Part shown: one piece after another, positions 1 through 6,614 of the stretch
How positions within the stretch are numbered: position 1 is the stretch's first letter
How the letters are laid out: the number at the start of each line of letters is the position of its first letter
Assembly: GCA_910587895.1 (NCBI GenBank)
Contig: CAJUOE010000295.1
Location: forward strand, 1-14,669
DNA: 14,669 bases
Direction of reading: 5' to 3'
DNA from: an uncultured Lachnospiraceae bacterium
GTDB lineage: Bacteria > Bacillota > Clostridia > Lachnospirales > Lachnospiraceae
Notes under the pieces: model-generated
Told to the model about the DNA's origin: nothing
Database searches by the model: none
Seen by the model: the letters and a program-made list of their open reading frames with translations, nothing else
Position numbers and translations under genes: made by a program

Positions 1-140
1 AATTCGTTATCATTAGAAATTCCTCCTATTATGTGTGGATAGCCTTTTTTTAGATTATTAATCAGTCCATTATCATCTATCTCTCCATTTGCATAACTAC
101 AATTGTATCCTTGCCATTTTAAATAATTATATGCATCTTT
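1..140 (-). pseudogene. Fragment of a papain-like cysteine peptidase, running off the left edge
   Basis: Read on the minus strand from 140 to the window edge, one frame is open and protein-like: KDAYNYLKWQGYNC, then a stretch with IDDNGLINNLKKGYP, then HIIGGIS. The pattern of a small element, an Asp-rich turn and 'GYPHIIGGIS' resembles the part of C10 (streptopain) or C39-type peptidases just before the catalytic His, which would lie beyond the edge. There is no start codon, and an in-frame TGA sits at 141-143. The N-terminal half with the catalytic Cys is absent and is replaced by AraC sequence in another frame. I call it the 3' part of a broken gene. The family call is weak. Confidence 0.35.
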
Positions 141-205
141 TCATGCAGATGTTCTTCGATAAAACAGATAGCCTGTGAAACAATGCGTACTGCCTGACCT
201 TGCAT
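119..205 (-). pseudogene. N-terminal remnant of an AraC-family regulator
   Basis: An ATG at 205-203 sits behind an excellent ribosome site (AAAGGAGGGAG, seven to nine bases upstream). It encodes MQGQAVRIVSQAICFIEEHL, then HEK, MHIII and a TAA. The 'IVSQAICFIEEHLHEK' segment matches the start of the AraC/XylS helix-turn-helix domain, where the next residues normally lead into the first DNA-binding helix. Here homology stops after about 23 codons, and the sequence passes into peptidase-like sequence in another frame. The intact 5' end with its ribosome site implies a recent deletion or recombination through a working regulator gene. The 28-residue product could not bind DNA. Confidence 0.6.
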
Positions 206-445
206 TTTGCTCCCTCCTTTCTTCATTCTTGCCCATGCTTTATGGGCACAAAGGCACACCCTTGTGGTGTTTCCTTGTTTTTCCCACACTCTTTAAGCAT
301 TAAAATATGTTTGTGCAGGATTTCAATGAGAAATTGTAGCACAAGGAGCTTTCTGTCTTTTCATCATTCTTGCTGTTTTTGAATATATCAATCGCATGGA
401 TTGCAGGAAATATGGACATCAATTCTTCAATATCCTCCTAATTTT
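206..445. other. Intergenic stretch with weak gene remnants
   Basis: No convincing gene is present. A 39-codon minus-strand frame (419 down to 300) follows a GGAGG about 14 bases away and begins MSIFPAIHAIDIFKNSKN. It is preceded in frame by EDIEEL after a stop, so it may be the tail of a lost gene. A short hairpin, GCCCAT/ATGGGC, lies at 230-246. The plus-strand frames here look random and have no ribosome site. Confidence 0.35.
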
Positions 446-480
446 AAAAAGGACTACGGACTTTTACCGTAATCCTTTTT
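446..480 (-). terminator. Rho-independent terminator (possibly bidirectional)
   Basis: A nine-base stem, GGACTACGG (451-459) with CCGTAATCC (467-475), contains one G-T pair and is flanked by A5 on the left and T5 on the right. It can therefore terminate in either direction. On the minus strand it lies about 19 bases past the end of the remnant frame 494-640 and about 160 bases past the zinc-ribbon operon, which it most likely ends. Confidence 0.7.
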
Positions 481-493
481 CGATACTTTCCAT

Positions 494-640
494 TCACATC
501 TGCCAGTCATCAGATTCTAACCCAGCTGCCTTGCCGGAAATTCTTATATTATCAATATCAAAAATTACTGTTCTAATTTTTTCTCCTCTGCCATGGCATA
601 AAACACATTTTTTATATCCGACTGTCAGCTTTGAAACTAC
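494..640 (-). pseudogene. Remnant frame with a C-x-x-C-x-G-x-G motif
   Basis: Directly after the zinc-ribbon gene 637-1185, a minus-strand frame of 48 sense codons is open from a TAA (641-643) to a TGA (494-496). It has no ATG, GTG or TTG start except a terminal Met. It reads VVSKLTVGYKKCVLCHGRGE, then KIRTVIFDIDNI and GLESDDWQM. CVLCHGRG matches the C-x-x-C-x-G-x-G half-site of DnaJ-type zinc fingers. A terminator follows 19 bases after the stop, as expected for a true last gene of the operon. I infer the decayed 3' end of a third zinc-binding gene. Chance openness in AT-rich DNA cannot be excluded. Confidence 0.3.
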
Positions 641-1185
641 TTAATTTTTTCCCATTCATCTTCTTCTGAACCACCTACAATCAATTGATATTTCCATAGT
701 ATATCATACAAATCCATATACTCCACAGCCTGCTGTGAATATTGCTTTTTTTCTTTTTCTGTTACAGCATTATTGGATTTTTCCGTATATTCATCCATGA
801 TGCTTTCATATCCTACCGTTTTATCCTCCAAATGAACGGTAGCCGTATCACGCTCTCCATTTACAGAAAATTTCACAATACACCCATTGACTTTTGAATT
901 ATAGTAAACACTTTCCACATCTAAATTTTTTCCAAAATCCTTTTTGACCAAACGTATTGCTGTTTCGCCTGGGCTTTTATAATTCCTGGCCATCAGGAAA
1001 ACAACGAAAGACACGATTATGATGGCAAGAAAAAACAGCACAGCCATAATTATTTTTTTATTTTTATTTTTGCGGGCATCAGAAATACGCTGTTTTGTTA
1101 TATCTAAAGGACAGCCGCATTTGACACACATTGATGCCTTTTCACTAACATCCGCCCCGCATTCTGAGCATTTGATAAGTGCCAT
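637..1185 (-). CDS. Membrane-anchored zinc-ribbon protein (182 aa)
   Basis: This small protein has an N-terminal zinc ribbon, CSECG at residues 6-10 and CVKCG at 20-24 (four Cys ligands). A Lys-rich linker and one transmembrane helix (about 45-66) follow, and then a C-terminal domain of about 115 residues that I do not recognise. By the positive-inside rule the zinc ribbon is cytoplasmic and the C-terminal domain is outside. The start is firm: AAAGGAGAG lies seven bases before the ATG and overlaps the stop region of the upstream gene, from which it is separated by 13 bases. The two genes form an operon and share the same design. The function is unknown. Such proteins are often found as small membrane sensors or scaffolds, but nothing here shows a specific role. 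Confidence 0.85.
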   Translation of the reverse strand: MALIKCSECGADVSEKASMCVKCGCPLDITKQRISDARKNKNKKIIMAVLFFLAIIIVSFVVFLMARNYKSPGETAIRLVKKDFGKNLDVESVYYNSKVNGCIVKFSVNGERDTATVHLEDKTVGYESIMDEYTEKSNNAVTEKEKKQYSQQAVEYMDLYDILWKYQLIVGGSEEDEWEKIK

Positions 1186-1198
1186 TGCCTACTCTCCT

Positions 1199-2044
1199 TT
1201 ACTTATCATCCAGTTTTTCCGGTATCTGGTTATCCAGTTTTTCATATATCGACATGAAATCTGATACCGCATCATTCTTATTGCTGCTAAAGCTACTATA
1301 ATTACCAGATGGGCTGACTGCCAAATCCGTCAGCATATTATAGGATTCATATAACTCAGAAACCGTATCGTAACATTTTTCTAATTCTTCCGGTGGGTTC
1401 TGTAATTTCTTCATCAAATCTTTTACAGATGTCTTATTTATTTCTATATTTGAAACCGTAGTCATTGTACTGGAATCCGCATATAAATTAGCTAACGCAT
1501 CATTAAAATCACCGTGAAAAAATCCACGCGGTTTGGTGTACTTATCCGTTTCAGCATCACTCTTCTCATAAATTGAATTCCCCCACACCCTTAATGCCAG
1601 ATTGCAAAGAGATTCCGCATCACTGCCGCCACTCAGCATAAGCATCTGTGCTCTTTCCAGATTTGTAATATATTCATTATACGCCTCCCGGTAAATCTGT
1701 TCTGCCTTACTGTCTGAATATACCTTATATCCGATTCCTCCTCCTACACAGAGCACCAAAGCAATGACAATACCGATGATAATTTTCTGCGTCTTTTTTG
1801 TCATTTTAATACTTGCTACTTCTACCTGCTGCGGCTTTGATTCCTCCTTATCTGCCTTCCTTTCCACCGGGCAGCCGCAATTGGGACATACTTCATCCGT
1901 TTCCAACAGAATCATCCCACACTCATTGCAGATAATTTCTTCTTTCTCAATTTGTTCCTCAATAAAAACCTTCCCACAATGAATGCATTTCTTCGCCTTA
2001 TCGGAAATTTCCTGTCCGCATTCCGGACATTGTATTAAAGCCAT
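1199..2044 (-). CDS. Membrane-anchored double zinc-ribbon protein (281 aa)
   Basis: This is the first gene of the two-gene operon. Two zinc ribbons stand in tandem: Cys 6, 9, 20 and 23 (CPECG...CIHCG), and Cys 39, 42, 53 and 56 (CNECG...CPNCG). A charged linker leads to one transmembrane helix at about 88-106 (IIIGIVIALVLCVGGGIGY). The remaining ~175 residues, predicted to be outside the cell, are mostly helical in character with many Glu, Asn and Ser. I do not recognise that domain. The start is supported by GGAGG nine bases before the ATG. The first residues, MALI.C.ECG, are nearly the same as in the downstream gene, so the pair probably arose by duplication of the 5' module. Function unknown. 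A peptidoglycan or stress-sensing role would be a guess. Confidence 0.88.
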   Translation of the reverse strand: MALIQCPECGQEISDKAKKCIHCGKVFIEEQIEKEEIICNECGMILLETDEVCPNCGCPVERKADKEESKPQQVEVASIKMTKKTQKIIIGIVIALVLCVGGGIGYKVYSDSKAEQIYREAYNEYITNLERAQMLMLSGGSDAESLCNLALRVWGNSIYEKSDAETDKYTKPRGFFHGDFNDALANLYADSSTMTTVSNIEINKTSVKDLMKKLQNPPEELEKCYDTVSELYESYNMLTDLAVSPSGNYSSFSSNKNDAVSDFMSIYEKLDNQIPEKLDDK

Positions 2045-2078
2045 AACCTCAATCCTCCCATAATAAATCTTTTTATAT

Positions 2079-2107
2079 ATTATACCTTAATATTATGCTG
2101 TTTGCTA
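2079..2107 (-). promoter_or_regulatory. Probable promoter of the zinc-ribbon operon
   Basis: A perfect TATAAT (2084-2079 on the minus strand) lies about 35 bases before the operon's first ATG. The -35 box at 17 bases spacing (TAGCAA) is poor. An alternative TTGTAG lies 20 bases away. The -10 call is good and the -35 call is weak. Confidence 0.5.
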
Positions 2108-2173
2108 CAATTTTCCACATAAACCGAGAATCTCATATTTACCGATCTGCCAATCCTGTTCCACCATCATATG

Positions 2174-2941
2174 CTATGCAATAAATTGAAGTAAAATTTT
2201 ATAGAAACTTTTTTTCGCATATTTCTCCATAAACGGGTTATGGCCACATTTTTCCAAAATATATGTTTCGCATTCTATGCCGTTTTCCAGCAATGGCATG
2301 GTGATGCCCCTTGCCGGATGCGGATCGGATTCTCCCTGTATCAAAACCATTTTACACTTAATTTGTTTGAAAGAAGTTAATATGTTACCCTGCGTTCTTA
2401 ATTTTGCTGCTTCTTCCCATACTAAATTATGCATTTGGCTGTCTGTTTTATCTGCCCTGTGTAAATCAGCATTTTCCAGACAATAGTTATCTGATTTTTC
2501 TAATATCTCAGGAATTTTTTCCATATCCTCATCGGTAGCGCGATTGTCAGTCAACCTTTGAAATATTGCTCCCTCTTCTTCAGACAGATTTTCCAATCTA
2601 CGGGCTCCTATCTCGCAGACATATTTGTCTTCCAGCGGGCCACAGCCAACTAAAATGATCCGTTCGATTATCTCAGGATATTTCTCTGCAAAAAGCGCTG
2701 CTAACCAGGCTCCCCAGGAATGCCCGATCAATATTACTTTATCGTTGCAGTTATCCTCAATCTGGTCATGTAACTCTTCTATCAGTTCCGCTATTGAATA
2801 TTTTGATTGCATAGCCTCAACGACGCCAGCTTGTGATAACATGTTTAATTCCCGCGCAAATCCTTTTAACGACCCTATAGCGCCGGGGCCGCCATGAACC
2901 AGAACTATTTTATACGGCGCCTTTCCATATAATCGTACCAT
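2174..2941 (-). CDS. Alpha/beta hydrolase, proline-iminopeptidase-like
   Basis: This 255-residue protein has the full alpha/beta hydrolase set. The oxyanion-hole motif HGGPG is at residues 16-20, the nucleophile elbow GHSWG has Ser75, the acid is Asp206 (QGESDPHP) and the base is His234 (CGHNPF). HGGPG is typical of proline iminopeptidases, epoxide-hydrolase relatives and lactonases, so it is a cytoplasmic hydrolase acting on a small ester, amide or lactone. The substrate cannot be read from sequence. At 255 residues it is shorter than a classical proline iminopeptidase, with a reduced helical cap. The start has AGAGGA nine bases upstream. It is divergent from the MATE/isochorismatase pair, sharing a ~375-base intergenic region, which suggests joint control. 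Confidence 0.88.
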   Translation of the reverse strand: MVRLYGKAPYKIVLVHGGPGAIGSLKGFARELNMLSQAGVVEAMQSKYSIAELIEELHDQIEDNCNDKVILIGHSWGAWLAALFAEKYPEIIERIILVGCGPLEDKYVCEIGARRLENLSEEEGAIFQRLTDNRATDEDMEKIPEILEKSDNYCLENADLHRADKTDSQMHNLVWEEAAKLRTQGNILTSFKQIKCKMVLIQGESDPHPARGITMPLLENGIECETYILEKCGHNPFMEKYAKKSFYKILLQFIA

Positions 2942-3036
2942 TCGTATTTATCCTCTCTGAGTGATGCGCAAACACCATGCCCAGAAGCAATGGGATTAAC
3001 AAGCGAGTGCAACTCCGCCAAAGTAATACTTTCCAT
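2905..3036 (-). CDS. Possible small upstream frame overlapping the hydrolase start
   Basis: A 43-codon frame begins at ATG 3036-3034 in the hydrolase leader and ends 37 bases inside the hydrolase gene in another frame. It reads MESITLAELHSLVNPIASGH, then GVCASLREDKYEWYDYMERR. The composition is protein-like, but no good ribosome site precedes the ATG and I recognise no family. It could be a leader peptide, a remnant of an older gene, or chance. Confidence 0.2.
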   Translation of the reverse strand: MESITLAELHSLVNPIASGHGVCASLREDKYEWYDYMERRRIK

Positions 3037-3076
3037 TCTGTCCACTGCCCCAAATATGGTATCTGTTTACCAGAAC

Positions 3077-3082
3077 ATTATA
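3077..3082 (-). promoter_or_regulatory. -10 box of the probable hydrolase promoter
   Basis: A perfect TATAAT on the minus strand gives a leader of about 130 bases to the hydrolase ATG. No good TTGACA-like box is visible at the normal spacing. The nearest candidate is TTGTAG, 20 bases upstream. Confidence 0.4.
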
Positions 3083-3140
3083 CCCTATTACTATACTTTT
3101 TTCTACAAAACAACATATAAACCCGAGGCAGTTTCCCCTA

Positions 3141-3169
3141 TTGATTTTCCGGCTCGCGTATTGTATAAT
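3141..3169 (+). promoter_or_regulatory. Sigma-A promoter of the MATE-isochorismatase operon
   Basis: TTGATT (3141-3146) and TATAAT (3164-3169) are separated by exactly 17 bases, a near-consensus vegetative promoter. Transcription should start near 3176, giving a leader of about 140 bases before the ATG at 3318. This is the strongest promoter in the intergenic region, and a terminator hairpin lies between it and the gene. Confidence 0.8.
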
Positions 3170-3216
3170 GTATGAAAATATTGATTGGCACATTCTTGCC
3201 GCCGGGTAAGGAGTTA

Positions 3217-3274
3217 AGCGTCAGACTTTCTATCGTTAGGCCTTTGAAGATAGAAAGGTCTGGCGTTATTTTTT
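3217..3274 (+). terminator. Leader terminator (attenuator) ahead of the MATE gene
   Basis: Left arm 3217-3234 (AGCGTCAGACTTTCTATC) pairs with right arm 3249-3267 (GATAGAAAGGTCTGGCGTT). The stem is about 17 pairs with one bulged G and a 14-base loop, and is followed by TTATTTTTT. It lies after a strong promoter and 44 bases before the coding start, between divergent genes, so it is not the end of any gene. This is the layout of an attenuator or riboswitch expression platform. The leader has no ATG, which argues against a normal leader peptide. Confidence 0.75.
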
Positions 3275-3317
3275 GCGAACCTGTCCGATTTATTGTAATT
3301 TGAGGAGGAACGAACCT

Positions 3318-4640
3318 ATGGAACAGCAATCCTGTATGCGGGATTTTGCCCGTTATACAATTTTAAGCGTATTAGGAACCCTGGGCGTGTCCTGTTATAT
3401 TTTAGCCGATACATTTTTTGTGTCAAAAGGATTAGGCACAAATGGGCTTGCCGCCTTAAATCTTGCGATTCCCGTCTATAATTTCATCCACGGAACGGGT
3501 CTTATGCTGGGTATGGGCGGCGCAACCAGGTTTTCGATCTGCAAAACCCAGAACATAACCGGAGAAATCAATCAGATTTACACGAACACCCTCTGTCTCG
3601 CACTGACTTTCTCGGTGGCATTTTCCCTGATGGGCATCTTATTTTCGGATAAGCTTGCAATACTCCTGGGCGCGGATATGCATATATTCCAAATGACAGT
3701 TACGTATCTTCGCTGGCTGTTGCTTTTCGCTCCCGCTTTTATTTTAAATGATGTACTGCTGTGCTTTGTCAGAAATGATGCTAGTCCACAGCTCTCTATG
3801 ATAGCGATGCTGGTTGGCAGTTTTGCCAATATTGTATTAGATTATATTTTTATTTTTCCAATGGGAATGGGCATTTTGGGCGCCATATTCGCCACAGGAT
3901 TATCACCGGTCATCAGCCTACTTGCCATGCTCCCACATTGGCTAGAAAAGAAAAACACCTTTCATCTTGTGAAAATGAGAATAAGAACAGACATCATAAC
4001 GCAGGATTTATCCCTGGGTTTCCCCTCTTTGATCGCACAGGTTTCTTCGGGGGTAGTAATGATAACTTTTAATGCCATCATATTAAACCTGGCTGGAAAT
4101 ACGGGGATTGCCGCCTATGGTGTAGTTGCCAATATATCACTTGTGATTCTTGCGGTATTTACTGGTATTGCACAGGGTGTTCAGCCATTGTTCAGCACCT
4201 TTTACGGCCTCGGAAACATCCGGCAAATCGGGACGCTGCTACGCTACGCCATGGTTACCATGTTATTCGTATCCGCTATCGTTTATCTGTTTATTTTTGG
4301 CTTTGCACAGCCGATCACCACTGTTTTCAACAGTGAAAATAATCCGGAATTACAGCAAATCTCCGTAACCGGATTAAAGCTGTATTTTATATCCATCCCA
4401 TTTGTTGGATATAATACTATTTTAGCTACCTGCTTCACCTCGACGGAAAGGGCATTGCCAGCCCATATTCTTTCGCTTTTGAGAGGACTGATCATCATTA
4501 TTCCAATGGCATTTTTATTATCTGCCTTATGGAAAATGACAGGCGTCTGGCTCGCTTATCCGATCACAGAATGCATGATTGCCATGGTCGGATTCATGAT
4601 ATATCAAAATAACACTATCAGAAAAGAAAGAAACATATGA
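3318..4640 (+). CDS. MATE-family multidrug efflux transporter
   Basis: This 440-residue polytopic membrane protein is of the MATE (NorM/DinF/MepA) superfamily. It shows two halves of about six helices each and family signatures such as ILADTFFVSKGLGTNGLAAL near the N-terminus, GTGLMLGMGGATRFS, and a second-half counterpart (ILAVFTGIAQGVQPLFSTFY). The family exports cationic drugs or metabolites using Na+ or H+ gradients. The substrate here is unknown. The ATG at 3318 is chosen because GAGGAGG (3302-3308) stands nine to ten bases before it. A longer reading from TTG 3273 would begin inside the terminator T-run and lacks a ribosome site. The stop overlaps the next gene's start (ATGA). It is controlled by the leader terminator. 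Confidence 0.92.
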   Translation: MEQQSCMRDFARYTILSVLGTLGVSCYILADTFFVSKGLGTNGLAALNLAIPVYNFIHGTGLMLGMGGATRFSICKTQNITGEINQIYTNTLCLALTFSVAFSLMGILFSDKLAILLGADMHIFQMTVTYLRWLLLFAPAFILNDVLLCFVRNDASPQLSMIAMLVGSFANIVLDYIFIFPMGMGILGAIFATGLSPVISLLAMLPHWLEKKNTFHLVKMRIRTDIITQDLSLGFPSLIAQVSSGVVMITFNAIILNLAGNTGIAAYGVVANISLVILAVFTGIAQGVQPLFSTFYGLGNIRQIGTLLRYAMVTMLFVSAIVYLFIFGFAQPITTVFNSENNPELQQISVTGLKLYFISIPFVGYNTILATCFTSTERALPAHILSLLRGLIIIIPMAFLLSALWKMTGVWLAYPITECMIAMVGFMIYQNNTIRKERNI

Positions 4641-5224
4641 AACTGGAAAAAAGCGCATTACTTGTCATAGACATTCAACAGGAGGATTTTAAAGAAATGA
4701 CAAAAGACAACCTGAACGACCCGGCGTGGGAATGCATTCGCAATGCCAAACAGGTATTGGATGTTTTACGCTCAAAAAAACTGCCCGTGATTCAGGTTAA
4801 AGAAGTCCATCGTCCTGACATGATAGATTTTGGGCGGGAACTGGATGGCTCTGAAGGTGTCCATTGCATAGAAAATTCACCGTACACGGATTATGCAAAT
4901 CTGACTTATCCAATAGAGGGTGAATATTTGATTTCGAAAAGAAGATATAGTGCTTTCTTTGGTACAGACCTGGAAATTTTGTTAAAAGGCCTCCGTGTAG
5001 ATACATTGTATCTGATTGGCGGATTAACCGACGTCTGCATCCACTATACGGCTGTGGATGCGCATCAACACGACTATCATTTCAGAGTAATTACAGATGC
5101 CTGTAGCGGTTCTAGCACAAAAGCACACAACTATGCGCTGAAGGCAATGCAATATTTGCAGCGCATTGCTCACAACCGCCGATATAGTATCTGCATAAGA
5201 ATGGGATATTTAACGACCAGATGA
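4637..5224 (+). CDS. Isochorismatase-family cysteine hydrolase, with altered C-terminus
   Basis: This is a 195-residue member of the isochorismatase-like hydrolase family (nicotinamidase/isochorismatase fold). The catalytic triad is visible: Asp12 (ALLVIDIQ), Lys101 (ISKRRYSAF) and Cys134 (GGLTDVCIHYTA). The family hydrolyses amides such as nicotinamide or enol ethers. The substrate is not determinable. The ATG overlaps the MATE stop by four bases, so translation is coupled. The last ~20 residues (RIAHNRRYSICIRMGYLTTR) are unlike the family. The other frame from 5160 reads SALLTTADIVSA and stops at 5198, which suits the usual ending after 'AMQYLQ'. A one-base frameshift near 5160 is inferred. 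The catalytic core is intact, so activity may survive. Confidence 0.85.
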   Translation: MKLEKSALLVIDIQQEDFKEMTKDNLNDPAWECIRNAKQVLDVLRSKKLPVIQVKEVHRPDMIDFGRELDGSEGVHCIENSPYTDYANLTYPIEGEYLISKRRYSAFFGTDLEILLKGLRVDTLYLIGGLTDVCIHYTAVDAHQHDYHFRVITDACSGSSTKAHNYALKAMQYLQRIAHNRRYSICIRMGYLTTR

Positions 5225-5302
5225 ATACACAAGTCCCTTTTACAGTCTGGGATTTACACAATCTATATCTGTTATGATCCATTTTCTGTCCAAAAACATA
5301 AC

Positions 5303-5332
5303 TTAAAAGGAGCTGTCGCCTAGTGCGACAGC
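5303..5332 (-). terminator. Terminator between convergent genes
   Basis: A perfect eight-base stem, GCTGTCGC (5312-5319) with GCGACAGC (5325-5332), has a five-base loop. On the minus strand it is followed by TCCTTTTAAG, so it best serves the FliD-like gene ending at 5358. On the plus strand the tail (CCCGTATATTTCTTATCTT) is weaker, but it may also end the MATE operon. Confidence 0.75.
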
Positions 5333-5357
5333 CCGTATATTTCTTATCTTATACCGA

Positions 5358-6554
5358 TTAAATAGAATCAGCAAAACGGGAACTTCCCTGTACGCTGTAT
5401 GCTCCGCCAGCTGTATAGCCGCTGGCAGTATTTGCATTCGTAGTCGTATAATAATCTACCAACGACGCATTCGTGGCAATGGAAGAACCATAATCCTTGA
5501 AGAACTTCTGTACCTGGGACATATCGGAATTCTTAAATTTATCCTCATCCAGTTTCAGTCTGCCCTTCTCATCCAAATCAAATCCAAACTGCTTAAGCGC
5601 ATCCTTATTCTGCTCTGTCTTCTCCCTGATCTGGGCTAAGTTCGCTAACACGCCGGAATTGGTACTGGACTGGCCTGCAATGAACATCTGGTTGTAATTG
5701 CTTACAAAGCTCTTAGCCGTGGACAGGATCTTATCAATATCGTACTTATCGGTCTCCTTGCCATCCTTATCCTTGACCTTCTCATATAATTTGTCAGATG
5801 CAAGTGTTTCGCTGTCTGCCTTGACGCCAGCCGCGCCGGATCCTGCCTGGTTGTCCTTGTCTGCGCTATCCGTAGCATCAAGACCAATACCCGCGAAATT
5901 GAGACGGGAGGCAACGGTAGATCCGTAACTCATGAGATCCTTGCTTGAGAACAGATCCTGCACCTTGGTGACGTCTGTTTCCCTCAGTTTCTTCTCATTG
6001 AGCTGCAGCGTTCCATCTCCATTGATGGTAACGCCAATCTCCTTGAGCTTATCTGCATTGGCAGCCGTTGCTTTCATCACATTTGCGATATATCCTGTCT
6101 TGTTGGTCATCGTAGATTTCTTGGATGCATTCACAACTTCATTATACTGTGACACATAGTCTTTCATTGCTGAAACAGTCTTGTCAACCGCAGACTGTGA
6201 AACCTGCCCGGTCTGCGAATTCTGAGTAGCTGTATAAGTTGCGTCATTCTGCAATGTTGCAACTGTCTTCTTCATGTTCGAGATTCCTGTTGTCAGGTTG
6301 GCATTTGCCTCCTTGACATCTTCGGAAACCTTCGGGTTCTTCCTCTCTTCCAGAATCTGGTCAAGAACATTGCTGGTTCTGGTTCCCACACCATTTGCCG
6401 TTGAACTTGAACTCTGCCCTGTACCGTAATAAGCCTTCATGAGCCTGCCGTAGCTGCCACTCTTAAGACTGGCATAATCTGCGAGAAAATTCGTACTTCC
6501 GCTGCTGGATGAAAGACTCTGGAACAGTCCAGAATAACCTTGATTCATAGCCAT
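5358..6554 (-). CDS. FliD-like protein with two tandem FliD-C-type modules
   Basis: This 398-residue protein has no signal peptide and no membrane helix. Residues 1-60 carry a Ser-rich segment and the motif DYASLKSGSYGRLMKAYY. Two related modules follow, at about 130-220 and 273-366. Each starts with a helix (YVSQYNEVV; FVSNYNQMF), then has IGVTINGDGTLQLNEKKL or FGFDLDEKGRLKLDEDKF, then VQDLF or VQKFF and a 'GS.(I/V)A' end. This is the pattern of the C-terminal part of the flagellar cap protein FliD. The N-terminal FliD domain is missing, so it is not an ordinary cap. M4 is chosen as start because AAGGAG lies eight bases before it. A GTG and an ATG upstream in frame crowd the ribosome site. 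A sigma-D-type promoter precedes it. Confidence 0.75.
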   Translation of the reverse strand: MAMNQGYSGLFQSLSSSSGSTNFLADYASLKSGSYGRLMKAYYGTGQSSSSTANGVGTRTSNVLDQILEERKNPKVSEDVKEANANLTTGISNMKKTVATLQNDATYTATQNSQTGQVSQSAVDKTVSAMKDYVSQYNEVVNASKKSTMTNKTGYIANVMKATAANADKLKEIGVTINGDGTLQLNEKKLRETDVTKVQDLFSSKDLMSYGSTVASRLNFAGIGLDATDSADKDNQAGSGAAGVKADSETLASDKLYEKVKDKDGKETDKYDIDKILSTAKSFVSNYNQMFIAGQSSTNSGVLANLAQIREKTEQNKDALKQFGFDLDEKGRLKLDEDKFKNSDMSQVQKFFKDYGSSIATNASLVDYYTTTNANTASGYTAGGAYSVQGSSRFADSI

Positions 6555-6614
6555 TGTCATCACTCCTTTGAAATTATACTATGGACTTCCATATCCCACT
6601 TTGGTATATACAAT

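Noticed and set aside
200..644. Two plus-strand frames of 60 and 82 codons
   Set aside because: Both have low-complexity, hydrophobic composition typical of antisense AT-rich DNA, no ribosome sites and no recognisable motifs.
2105..2170. 21-codon minus-strand frame (MMVEQDWQIGKYEILGLCGK) between the hydrolase and the zinc-ribbon operon
   Set aside because: It is too short, has no ribosome site, and overlaps the -35 region of the operon promoter. At best it is a remnant.
2996..3193. 65-codon minus-strand frame in the divergent intergenic region
   Set aside because: It spans both promoters, has no ribosome site, and its composition is not protein-like.
3172..3303. Leader frame from ATG 3172 running through the hairpin to a TGA overlapping the MATE ribosome site
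   Set aside because: The ATG lies upstream of the predicted transcript start (about 3176) and has no ribosome site. Most of its sequence is just the hairpin arms translated.
6573..6578. TATAAT just before the FliD-like gene as its promoter
   Set aside because: The transcript would start within the ribosome site, leaving no usable leader. The sigma-D-type match further upstream fits better.
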